DNA from: CAYGBW01 sp964348185 | Lineage (GTDB): Bacteria; Desulfobacterota; BSN033; WVXP01 | NCBI GenBank assembly: GCA_964348185.1 | Contig: CAYGBW010000110.1 | Location: 1-12,412 of the forward strand | DNA length: 12,412 nucleotides | Reading direction: 5' to 3' | Shown: positions 6,937 to 12,412 of the stretch, in pieces | Numbering within the stretch: the stretch's first letter is position 1 | Layout: each line of letters starts with the position of its first letter | Notes under the pieces: generated by a model | The model's input: only the letters and a program-made list of their open reading frames with translations | The model's database searches: none | What the model was told of the DNA's origin: nothing | Program-made: the position numbers and the translations under genes

Positions 6937-7974
6937 TCAGGTTATCTCCACGATACTGCCTTTCCCCCGGACGATTTCCCCAATCAAAAACGTTCTTTCT
7001 CCCATCTCCCGCGCCCGAGCCATGACAACATCCACATCCGAGGGTCTCACAATCAGGATCATTCCGATGCCGTTGTTGAAGGTTCTCAACATTTCCTCTT
7101 GAGAAACACCACCCCGTTCCTGGAGGAATCGAAAGATCACCGGAATCTCCCAACCCCCTTTCTCGATGACAGCCCGGCAACCTGGGGGGACAACTCTCGA
7201 AAGGTTTCCCGGTATGCCACCTCCGGTGATATGGGCTATCGCAGAGACGGAAAAATCCTGAACAAGGTCGAGAATCACTCTGACGTAGATCCGTGTGGGT
7301 TTCAGTAGCGCATCTCCCAGGGGGCTTTCCAACTCATCGATCCAATCGTCAACATCGAGTTTGAGAAGATCGAATACGAGCCGCCTGACCAGAGAGAAAC
7401 CGTTGCTGTGCAGGCCGCTGGAGGCGACGCCAATAATACGGTCCCCCGATTTGACTCGAGAAGAATCGATGGCTCTATCCTCGTCTACAAGCCCAACCGC
7501 AAATCCCGCCAAGTCGTACTCACCTGGCCGATAGAAGCCGGGCATTTCCGCTGTCTCGCCGCCAATCAGCGAGCACTCTGCTTCCTGACATCCTCTGGCA
7601 ATACCCTGTATGATCTGGAAAGCCTTGTCAGAATCAAGCTTTCCCATGGAAAGATAGTCCAGAAAGAAAAGGGGTCGTGCCCCAGTTACCACAACATCGT
7701 TGACACACATGGCCACCAGATCGATCCCCACGGTATCATGACGACCCATCGCAAAGGCGATCTTCAATTTTGTGCCAACACCATCGGTGGAAGCGACCAG
7801 GAGGGGTCTCTTTATCTCTCCAAGGGGAACACGCACGGCTCCCGAAAATCCTCCCAACCCCCCATGGACCCCGGAGCGAAATGTCGACTCCACCATCCCC
7901 TTGATCCGGCTCACGAAGGCATCCCCGGCCTCAATATCGACCCCCGCTGCTCTGTAGGTCACCTTTTCTCTCAT
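6937..7974 (-). CDS. purM: Phosphoribosylformylglycinamidine cyclo-ligase (AIR synthetase)
   Basis: A 345-residue cytosolic enzyme of purine synthesis that closes the imidazole ring: FGAM plus ATP gives AIR, ADP and phosphate. Seen in order: GGFSGAV (41-47), STDGVGTKLK (62-71), GIDLVAMCVNDVVVTGARP (83-101), GGETAEMPGFY (138-148), a GLHSNGFSL segment and ITGGGIPGNLSR, then FNNGIGM near the C-terminus. These are the nucleotide- and metal-binding motifs of the PurM/ThiL/HypE superfamily, and the cyclo-ligase signatures separate it from PurL and SelD. The length is normal. The ATG has AGGGAAG 4 bases upstream. No other pur gene is in the window; purN, which often follows purM, is absent here, and rpmB comes next instead. 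A promoter candidate lies about 30 bases upstream. Confidence 0.97.
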   Translation of the reverse strand: MREKVTYRAAGVDIEAGDAFVSRIKGMVESTFRSGVHGGLGGFSGAVRVPLGEIKRPLLVASTDGVGTKLKIAFAMGRHDTVGIDLVAMCVNDVVVTGARPLFFLDYLSMGKLDSDKAFQIIQGIARGCQEAECSLIGGETAEMPGFYRPGEYDLAGFAVGLVDEDRAIDSSRVKSGDRIIGVASSGLHSNGFSLVRRLVFDLLKLDVDDWIDELESPLGDALLKPTRIYVRVILDLVQDFSVSAIAHITGGGIPGNLSRVVPPGCRAVIEKGGWEIPVIFRFLQERGGVSQEEMLRTFNNGIGMILIVRPSDVDVVMARAREMGERTFLIGEIVRGKGSIVEIT

Positions 7975-8003
7975 TTTCTTCCCTGTTCTCAGGGAGTCTC
8001 CAA

Positions 8004-8032
8004 AATCTATCCAAGAGAAGGAAGAAAGTCAA
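8004..8032 (-). promoter_or_regulatory. Candidate sigma70-type promoter for purM
   Basis: On the minus strand TTGACT (8032-8027) is followed after 17 bases by TAGATT (8009-8004). The match is five of six at -35 and four of six at -10. The start would be near 7997, giving a short leader of about 23 bases that contains the AGGGAAG ribosome-binding site. There is no room for a riboswitch in such a leader. Confidence 0.55.
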
Positions 8033-8220
8033 ACAGGCCCTCCTGAGGGTTTCGATCCTGTCCAAGCAAAATTTGACAGGGGCCGACGATTAACCGTTCC
8101 CTTGACTCCTGTCCTCCGATCTCACCTTAACGTGTGGAGCGCTGAGATTCCCCTGCAATGCCAAGCCCCCACACATCCAATCCTTGGGAAGATTTCCGTT
8201 AGAATTCCGCGGCCTTGGGC

Positions 8221-8249
8221 TTGCGAATTGTCTCTGAGTTTGGTAATCT
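8221..8249 (+). promoter_or_regulatory. Weak candidate promoter for the queA operon
   Basis: TTGCGA at 8221-8226 is followed after 17 bases by TAATCT at 8244-8249. The match is partial, and a leader of about 145 bases would result, running through the AT-rich repeat island. Another promoter inside that island is equally possible. Confidence 0.28.
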
Positions 8250-8266
8250 AGTGTCTCGAATTCTCC

Positions 8267-8287
8267 GTTCGATATTCGATATTCAAT
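8267..8287. repeat. Three tandem 7-base repeats (gttcgat/attcgat/attcaat)
   Basis: Three adjacent heptamers at 8267-8273, 8274-8280 and 8281-8287 differ from each other by one or two bases. Nearby are CGAATTC (8258-8264) and two direct GAATT copies (8296-8305). The block lies in an AT-rich patch of otherwise GC-rich intergenic DNA. It could be an operator array, a decayed intergenic repeat element or chance. Confidence 0.5.
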
Positions 8288-8402
8288 ACGCCTTTGAATT
8301 GAATTAGCTCATTAAGTTAGCGCTTATCCCCTTGCCCTGTGAGGGGTAACCCGTGAATCGGGGCCCCCCTGTTTAGACCTTGGGTCACGCAATCCAGAGG
8401 CC

Positions 8403-9449
8403 ATGGACCTCCAAGAGTTTCAATACGATCTCCCAGCCCATCTGATTGCCCAGCATCCATCAGAACAGAGGGACCATTCACGGCTCATGGTTTTGGATCG
8501 CCGGAGCGGTCGGATCACACACCGTCTATTCTATGAAATCGTCAAGGAGGTCCTCCCAGGAGATGTATTCGTTGTCAACAATACCCGGGTGATCAAAGCC
8601 AAACTCTTTGGGCGGAAAAAGACCGGGGGGAGGGTTGAAGTTCTCCTGACAAAACACATCGAGTCGATATCTCCCAACGAGGAGATCTGGAACTGCTTGG
8701 TCAAGAGGCCCAAGAGACTCTCTCGAGGAGCCCTCATTGATTTCCATCCGGACTTGACCGGTGAGGTTCTGGAGAGTCCCAAAGGACTCTGGACCATCCG
8801 GTTTCGTTCCCGGGGAGACTTCAGAGAGGTCCTCGAGCGCGTTGGACGGATGCCCCTCCCCCCCTATATCAGAAGGGATGGTGGGGAAGATCTTCCGGAA
8901 GACACGCTCCGGTATCAGACGATTTTTGCGAGGCGAGAGGGAGCGATTGCTGCTCCCACGGCGGGTCTCCATTTCACTCCCTTTCTCACATCGGAAATCC
9001 AAAGGGCTGGGGTCCCGATCATCTCCCTAACCCTTCACATTGGGGTTGGAACGTTTATGCCCGTTCGGACAGCCAGAATTGAGGAACACCACATGCATGA
9101 AGAAGTCTTTGAAATTCCTGCCGAAACGGCAGAAACCGCCAACAGAATCAAAAGGGAGGGGGGGAGGATTATTGCCGTGGGCACCAGTATGGCGCGGGCT
9201 CTTGAATCCTCTGTTGACGTTCAGGGTCAGCTGGTTCCAGGGCGGGGGGAAACCAATCTCTTCATTTATCCCCCCTTTTCCTTTCGTGTGGTTGACGTTC
9301 TGGTGACCAATTTCCACCTTCCAGGGTCTACCCTGGTGATGCTTGTATCGGCCTTTGCGGGACGGGATCTGATATTCCAGGCATACGAGGAAGCCATCCA
9401 TCAAAGGTATCGATTCTACAGTTACGGCGATGCAATGATGATTCTGTGA
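8403..9449 (+). CDS. queA: S-adenosylmethionine:tRNA ribosyltransferase-isomerase
   Basis: A 348-residue cytosolic enzyme that transfers and isomerises the ribosyl part of SAM onto preQ1 in tRNA, giving epoxyqueuosine at the wobble position of GUN-anticodon tRNAs. Seen: FQYDLPAHLIAQHPSEQRDHSRLM (6-29), VVNNTRVIKAKLFGRK (57-72), GGRVEVLL (75-82), GRMPLPPYIRR (148-158), YQTIFA (171-176), AAPTAGLHF (183-191), LHIGVGTFMPVR (211-222), IAVGTSMARALES (257-269) and TNFHLPGSTLVMLVSAFAG (302-320). All are family hallmarks, and the length is typical. AGAGG lies very close to the ATG (2 bases), an unusually tight ribosome-binding site. tgt, the preceding step of the pathway, is encoded 131 bases downstream on the same strand, so both steps at the tRNA level are coupled here. 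Confidence 0.97.
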   Translation: MDLQEFQYDLPAHLIAQHPSEQRDHSRLMVLDRRSGRITHRLFYEIVKEVLPGDVFVVNNTRVIKAKLFGRKKTGGRVEVLLTKHIESISPNEEIWNCLVKRPKRLSRGALIDFHPDLTGEVLESPKGLWTIRFRSRGDFREVLERVGRMPLPPYIRRDGGEDLPEDTLRYQTIFARREGAIAAPTAGLHFTPFLTSEIQRAGVPIISLTLHIGVGTFMPVRTARIEEHHMHEEVFEIPAETAETANRIKREGGRIIAVGTSMARALESSVDVQGQLVPGRGETNLFIYPPFSFRVVDVLVTNFHLPGSTLVMLVSAFAGRDLIFQAYEEAIHQRYRFYSYGDAMMIL

Positions 9450-9580
9450 GAATAGAGGCATTCGGTCTGAGGGTGAAGCCTTAGAGATCGAAGGTCATTG
9501 CTTCCGACATAAAGGAAAGGAATCCCAACGCCCTCAACGGCCATGTCTACTCAAGAAGGGCTTGAGCGAGCCAGACTCAG

Positions 9581-10714
9581 ATGGCATTAGAGTTTACCAT
9601 CCGCGACAGGGACCGCAGGACCCACGCACGAGTGGGAGTGATATCCACTCCCCATGGGGACATCCATACCCCTGTTTTCATGCCGGTAGGGACACTGGCG
9701 ACAGTTAAATCGCTCACACCGGAAGATCTGGTGGAGCTGGGGGCCCAGGTCATCCTTGGTAATACCTATCATCTCTATCTCCGACCGGGTCACGAGACGA
9801 TTGAACAGCTCGGTGGGCTCCATCGATTCATGCACTGGGACCGTCCAATCCTAACGGATAGCGGGGGTTATCAGATATTCAGTCTCGCCGAGCTGGTCAA
9901 CGTCCGAGAGGAGGGGGTCACGTTTCAGTCCCACATCGACGGCTCCAAGCACTTCCTCTCTCCCGAAAAGGCCATCGAAATCCAGGAGGCATTGGGCTCG
10001 GACATCATGATGTGCCTCGACGAGTGCACGTCCTACCCTGCTACCCGGGAGGAGGCCCTCCGATCCTCTGAACTGACCACCCAGTGGGCGAGACGCTGTC
10101 GAGAAGCCAAGAGGACATCTGAGCGATCCCTTTTCGGCATTGTTCAGGGGGGCATGTACGACGACCTGCGGGAGCGAAGTGTCCTTGATTTGATCGAGCT
10201 CGACTTTGAGGGGTATGCGATTGGGGGCCTGAGCGTGGGTGAGGATAAGAAAACCATGCAGGATATCCTCGCAAAGACCGCACCCAATCTCCCCGTCGAC
10301 AAGCCCCGCTATCTCATGGGAGTGGGAACACCGGAAGACATGCTTTCCGCGGTGGTCATGGGGATCGACATGTTCGACTGTGTCCTGCCCACCAGAAATG
10401 CACGGAATGGTCTCGTCTATACCGGGTCGGGGAAAGTAGCGATCAAGAACTCCCAATACGCCAAGGACCCTCGACCCATCGATGAAAACTGCCGGTGCTA
10501 CACATGCCGCCATTATTCTAGAGCCTACCTCCGCCATCTTTTCATGGCAAGAGAAATCCTTTCGTACCGACTCAACACCATTCATAATCTCTTCTACTAT
10601 ACGGAGTTTATGACCTCGATTCGGCAAGCCATTATGGGTCAACGCTTCGGAGCATTTGCCGCCGAAGTGCAGGAGGGCTGGAATGTCAACTCGAAGATTC
10701 AAAAGACTGGTTAA
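9581..10714 (+). CDS. tgt: tRNA-guanine transglycosylase, queuosine pathway
   Basis: A 377-residue cytosolic enzyme that swaps the wobble guanine of tRNA(Asp, Asn, His, Tyr) for preQ1. Seen: TPVFMPVGT (30-38), LGNTYHL (59-65), the substrate-binding Asp93 in TDSGGYQIFSL, GIVQGG (186-191), GGLSVGE (215-221), the nucleophile Asp266 in MFDCVLPTRNARNG, and the zinc site Cys304, Cys306, Cys309 and His335. All needed residues are present. GGYQ instead of the commoner GGFQ is a mild change. No strong ribosome-binding site precedes the ATG; an in-frame TGA at 9563-9565 limits any extension. It is transcribed with queA and yajC, the usual order in proteobacteria, where secD and secF would normally follow yajC. 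Confidence 0.97.
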   Translation: MALEFTIRDRDRRTHARVGVISTPHGDIHTPVFMPVGTLATVKSLTPEDLVELGAQVILGNTYHLYLRPGHETIEQLGGLHRFMHWDRPILTDSGGYQIFSLAELVNVREEGVTFQSHIDGSKHFLSPEKAIEIQEALGSDIMMCLDECTSYPATREEALRSSELTTQWARRCREAKRTSERSLFGIVQGGMYDDLRERSVLDLIELDFEGYAIGGLSVGEDKKTMQDILAKTAPNLPVDKPRYLMGVGTPEDMLSAVVMGIDMFDCVLPTRNARNGLVYTGSGKVAIKNSQYAKDPRPIDENCRCYTCRHYSRAYLRHLFMAREILSYRLNTIHNLFYYTEFMTSIRQAIMGQRFGAFAAEVQEGWNVNSKIQKTG

Positions 10715-10762
10715 ACAGAAAAACTTATGGTAAGATTGAGTCCCAGTGAAGGGGAGATCCCA

Positions 10763-10900
10763 ATGGATTTCAAGAATGGCGAACCAGAAGGAACGGTGGT
10801 GTCCTCAACAGGCTGGAGAGGGTGGCCGCTAAAGGCCGCATCTGCTGCAAGAGGGGCAGCTATCGACGGAGACAGAAGAGGAGGTGATTCTCTTGATTGA
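10763..10900 (+). CDS. Possible 45-residue small ORF overlapping the yajC start
   Basis: An ATG at 10763 has AAGGGGAG 6 bases upstream, and its frame stays open for 45 codons to a TGA at 10898-10900, inside the first codons of yajC. That overlap would allow translational coupling. The product is hydrophilic and rich in Gly and Ala, resembles no family I recognise, and may be chance. The same stretch can form two adjacent RNA hairpins. Confidence 0.22.
   Translation: MDFKNGEPEGTVVSSTGWRGWPLKAASAARGAAIDGDRRGGDSLD
10822..10860 (+). promoter_or_regulatory. Two adjacent hairpins in the tgt-yajC gap
   Basis: Hairpin one pairs GTGGCC (10822-10827) with GGCCGC (10834-10839) around a 6-base loop, with one G-U pair. 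Hairpin two pairs GCTGC (10844-10848) with GCAGC (10856-10860) around a 7-base loop. No U-tract follows, so this is not an intrinsic terminator; the hairpins end 18 bases before the yajC ribosome-binding site. Confidence 0.35.
10879..10887 (+). promoter_or_regulatory. Near-perfect ribosome-binding site that sets a TTG start for yajC
   Basis: AGGAGGTGA is a full match to the expected anti-Shine-Dalgarno partner. It overlaps the GTG at 10884, so that codon cannot be the start. The TTG at 10893 lies 8 bases after GGAGG, the ideal spacing, whereas the ATG at 10902 is 17 bases away. Confidence 0.75.
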
Positions 10901-11216
10901 AATGGCGTATGCAATGGCACCCCAGGGCGGTCAGGGGGGCCAGGGAGGCGGCTTGAGTTTCTTGTTCATGATCGTCCCCCTAATTCTTATTTTCTATTTT
11001 CTCATGTTTAGGCCTCAAAAGAAAAGGGCCGATGAGCAGAAGGCCCTCCTTGCCAGCCTGAAAAAGGGAGACATGGTGATCACCCAAGGGGGGATTCACG
11101 GCCGGATCACCGGCTTGACGGATTCAACGATTACCGTGGAGATAGCGGAAAAAGTACGCGTCAAGGTTTCCAGATCTCACGTGGCAGGAAAAATCAAATC
11201 CGAGGCAAGAACATAG
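10893..11216 (+). CDS. yajC: Preprotein translocase subunit YajC
   Basis: A 107-residue inner-membrane protein of the SecDF-YajC accessory complex of the Sec translocon. With the TTG start at 10893 (chosen from the ribosome-binding site) the N-terminus reads MIEMAYAMAPQGGQGGQGGG, a short glycine/glutamine-rich periplasm-facing segment. One membrane helix follows (GLSFLFMIVPLILIFYFLMF, about residues 21-40), then the conserved RPQKKRADEQ and a cytoplasmic domain with KGDMVITQGGIHGRITGL (about 56-73). Known: YajC supports SecDF-driven export but is not essential in E. coli. It follows tgt as usual, but no secD follows within the window; the ribosomal operon comes next instead. Length and topology are typical. 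Confidence 0.93.
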   Translation: MIEMAYAMAPQGGQGGQGGGLSFLFMIVPLILIFYFLMFRPQKKRADEQKALLASLKKGDMVITQGGIHGRITGLTDSTITVEIAEKVRVKVSRSHVAGKIKSEART

Positions 11217-11285
11217 CGCATTTCCCACCCTTACTCCTTGTTCTAGACCGAGTTTTAGGACTGTTATCCGAGAGGAGGCTTACTG

Positions 11286-11744
11286 ATGCGGAAGTACGAA
11301 ACCATCTTCATCATCAATCCAGACCTGAACGAAGAGGATACCAAAGGCCTCATTGACAGAGTCAGAGGGATCATTGAGAGCCTTCGGGGAGAGGTTTTCA
11401 AGATCGAAGAGTGGGGAAGGAAGAAATTGGCCTATGAGGTCAAGAAGATGTCAAAGGGCTACTTCGTCCTTCTCCATTTTGCGGGAACCTCTCAAGTGTT
11501 GGGTGAACTTGAGAGAAATCTTCGCCTCATGGACGGGGTTCTCAAATATCAAACCGTGAGGCTCGATGAGACGGAAGAGAAAATCGCTCAAATGCTTTCC
11601 AGGGAGAAGACCTCCGAAAAGGAGGATAGGCCTGAGCCTCCGACAGAGGAGAGCCTTCAAAAGGTTCCAGAAAAGGAAGATGTGCCCGATGAGGTTGCTC
11701 CTGAGCAGCCCCCTGATGCCGCAGTGGAGGCAAAAGAGCCCTGA
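11286..11744 (+). CDS. rpsF: 30S ribosomal protein S6 with acidic C-terminal tail
   Basis: A 152-residue small-subunit ribosomal protein. Seen: MRKYETIFIINPDLNEED at the N-terminus, IEEWGRKKLAYEVKKMSKGYFVLLHF at about 40-65, and ERNLRLMDGVLKYQTVRL at 76-93, which together make the S6 fold that pairs with S18. Residues 95-152 form an extension rich in Glu, Asp and Pro that is disordered in appearance. E. coli S6 also has a short acidic tail, which RimK extends with glutamates; here a longer acidic tail is encoded directly. AGGAGG lies 7 bases before the ATG. It begins the rpsF-ssb-rpsR cluster, with 26 bases to ssb. Confidence 0.96.
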   Translation: MRKYETIFIINPDLNEEDTKGLIDRVRGIIESLRGEVFKIEEWGRKKLAYEVKKMSKGYFVLLHFAGTSQVLGELERNLRLMDGVLKYQTVRLDETEEKIAQMLSREKTSEKEDRPEPPTEESLQKVPEKEDVPDEVAPEQPPDAAVEAKEP

Positions 11745-11770
11745 CGGCACGATAGAGAAGGAGCCCGTTC

Positions 11771-12109
11771 TTGGCATTTTACAACAAGGTGATTCTCATC
11801 GGGAGTCTGACGGAGAACCCGGATGTTCGGTATACACCGAGTGGATCCCAGGTATCCAGGCTTAGTCTCCGGATCGATCGGGACAAAGGGTCCGAGAGGA
11901 GCTTCAATCCTCAGATTGTCGAAGTGATCGTCCTCGAAAGAGATCCACCCGAGAGGAGCCAATCCTTCTCCAAAGGCTGCTGGGTTCTCGTGGAGGGAAA
12001 GATTCAAACCCGAAGTTGGGAAACCCTGGAAGGACAAAAGAGAAGTAAGGTGGAAATCATTGGTGAGAGAATATATCCTTTGGGAAAACAGGTCCCCAAA
12101 AGGTCCTAG
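11771..12109 (+). CDS. ssb: Short, tail-less SSB-like OB-fold protein in the rpsF-rpsR operon
   Basis: A 112-residue single-stranded-DNA-binding-type protein. Seen: FYNKVILIGSLTENPDVRYTPSGSQVSRLSLRID (3-36), WVLVEGKIQTRSW (71-83) and KVEIIGERIYPLG (93-105), the beginning and end of the SSB OB fold. The middle differs: the usual WHN(V/I)V segment is replaced by PQIVEVIVLERDPPERS (47-63). The protein ends in a basic KQVPKRS and has no flexible acidic tail of the DDDIPF type that canonical SSB uses to recruit partners. Start: TTG with AAGGAG 7 bases upstream; no ATG fits. Known: in beta- and gammaproteobacteria this operon position holds priB, a tail-less SSB relative. Inference: this may be an SSB paralogue specialised for a PriB-like or translation-linked role, with a full-length SSB elsewhere. 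A simple divergent SSB is the alternative. Confidence 0.85.
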   Translation: MAFYNKVILIGSLTENPDVRYTPSGSQVSRLSLRIDRDKGSERSFNPQIVEVIVLERDPPERSQSFSKGCWVLVEGKIQTRSWETLEGQKRSKVEIIGERIYPLGKQVPKRS

Positions 12110-12134
12110 GTTCTGGTAATCGCAGGAGGAGCAG

Positions 12135-12386
12135 ATGGCAAGGTCGACTCAGAGGTACCGCAAAAGGACTTTTCAAAGAAGAAAGATATGCCGCTTCTGC
12201 GCGGACAAGAACATTATCATTGACTACAAAAACGCTAAGGTTCTCCGGTATTTCTTCACAGAGCGGGGGAAAATCATTCCGAGACGGATCTCAGGAAACT
12301 GCGCCCGTCACCAGCGCGAAATAACCACAGCCATTAAGAGGGCAAGAAATATTGCGATTCTTCCCTTCACTACTGTAAGCAGATGA
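12135..12386 (+). CDS. rpsR: 30S ribosomal protein S18
   Basis: An 83-residue small-subunit ribosomal protein that forms a dimer with S6 on 16S rRNA. Seen: RRKICRFCADKNIIIDYKNAKVL (15-37), RYFFTERGKIIPRRISGNCARHQREITTAIKRARNIAILPF (38-78). CRFC and CARH give a C-x2-C plus C-x2-H set, a possible zinc site. Length is standard. AGGAGG lies 5 bases before the ATG. It is the third gene of the rpsF cluster; rplI (L9), the usual next gene, would be to the right of the window. Confidence 0.97.
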   Translation: MARSTQRYRKRTFQRRKICRFCADKNIIIDYKNAKVLRYFFTERGKIIPRRISGNCARHQREITTAIKRARNIAILPFTTVSR

Positions 12387-12402
12387 TACGGCCAACGCCG
12401 TG
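12387..12402 (+). promoter_or_regulatory. Small hairpin just after rpsR
   Basis: TACGGC-CAAC-GCCGTG starts at the base after the rpsR stop and can form a 6-base-pair stem including one T-G pair. The window ends 10 bases later with no U-tract visible, so it may be a partial terminator, an attenuator or nothing. Confidence 0.25.
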
Positions 12403-12412
12403 GGTTGATGGA

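Larger units (their letters stand above)
7975..8402. other. Divergent intergenic region between purM and queA
   Basis: This 428-base gap is the largest in the window and holds no convincing gene. At the left end is the purM promoter. Positions 8245-8330 form an AT-rich island with tandem 7-base repeats and direct GAATT copies, unlike the GC-rich flanks. A weak plus-strand promoter candidate lies at 8221-8249. I see no purine aptamer on the purM side and no preQ1 aptamer on the queA side. Confidence 0.6.

Noticed and set aside
7975..8402. Purine or preQ1 riboswitch between purM and queA
   Set aside because: I found neither the purine aptamer core on the purM side nor a preQ1 pseudoknot on the queA side, and the predicted purM leader is too short.
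10884..10892. GTG start for yajC
   Set aside because: The GTG lies inside the AGGAGGTGA ribosome-binding site itself.
11238..11267. TTGTTC/TGTTAT promoter for rpsF
   Set aside because: Its start point would fall inside the rpsF ribosome-binding site, leaving no usable leader.
12383..12412. Next gene starting at an ATGA overlap with the rpsR stop
   Set aside because: Only ten codons are visible, there is no ribosome-binding site, and the product start is not recognisable.

Overview
The window is a compact stretch of chromosome from a moderately GC-rich Gram-negative-type bacterium. My best guess, by inference from the genes and their order (bifunctional Rel/SpoT, queA-tgt-yajC, rpsF-ssb-rpsR, S6 with an acidic tail), is an uncultured member of the Deltaproteobacteria/Desulfobacterota or a neighbouring phylum. 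There are no phage genes, transposases, CRISPR arrays, tRNAs or rRNAs. Nearly all genes are housekeeping genes with intact family motifs. GTG and TTG starts are common (GTG for the PAC2 and MFS genes, TTG for yajC and ssb).

Layout. (1) Positions 1-1500, minus strand: an MFS transporter of the organophosphate-antiporter type, followed downstream by the first codons of a second membrane protein, probably an acyltransferase-3 family enzyme cut by the window edge. (2) Positions 1782-4047: a PAC2-family protein on plus, converging on a minus-strand pair made of a TtcA-like tRNA thiolase and an XRE-cupin regulator. (3) Positions 4383-7974: relA/spoT on plus converging on rpmB (L28) and purM on minus. 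(4) Positions 8403-11216, plus: queA and tgt (queuosine synthesis) and yajC (Sec translocon accessory). (5) Positions 11286 to the end, plus: the rpsF-ssb-rpsR ribosomal operon.

The genes form several independent transcription units. Divergent gaps at 1501-1781, 4048-4382 and 7975-8402 hold the promoters, and good sigma70-like hexamer pairs with 17-18 base spacing can be read for MFS, PAC2, rel, rpmB and purM. The two convergent junctions have only 7 and 15 bases between stop codons and no hairpin-plus-U-tract terminator.

I found no clear new multi-gene system. The points most worth a second look are: the SSB-like protein in the ribosomal operon, which is short, lacks the acidic C-terminal tip and the usual core, and sits where PriB sits in other proteobacteria; an Asn replacing the Arg of the RXKD motif in Rel; the truncated gene at the left edge; a possible small ORF coupled to yajC; and tandem 7-base repeats upstream of queA.
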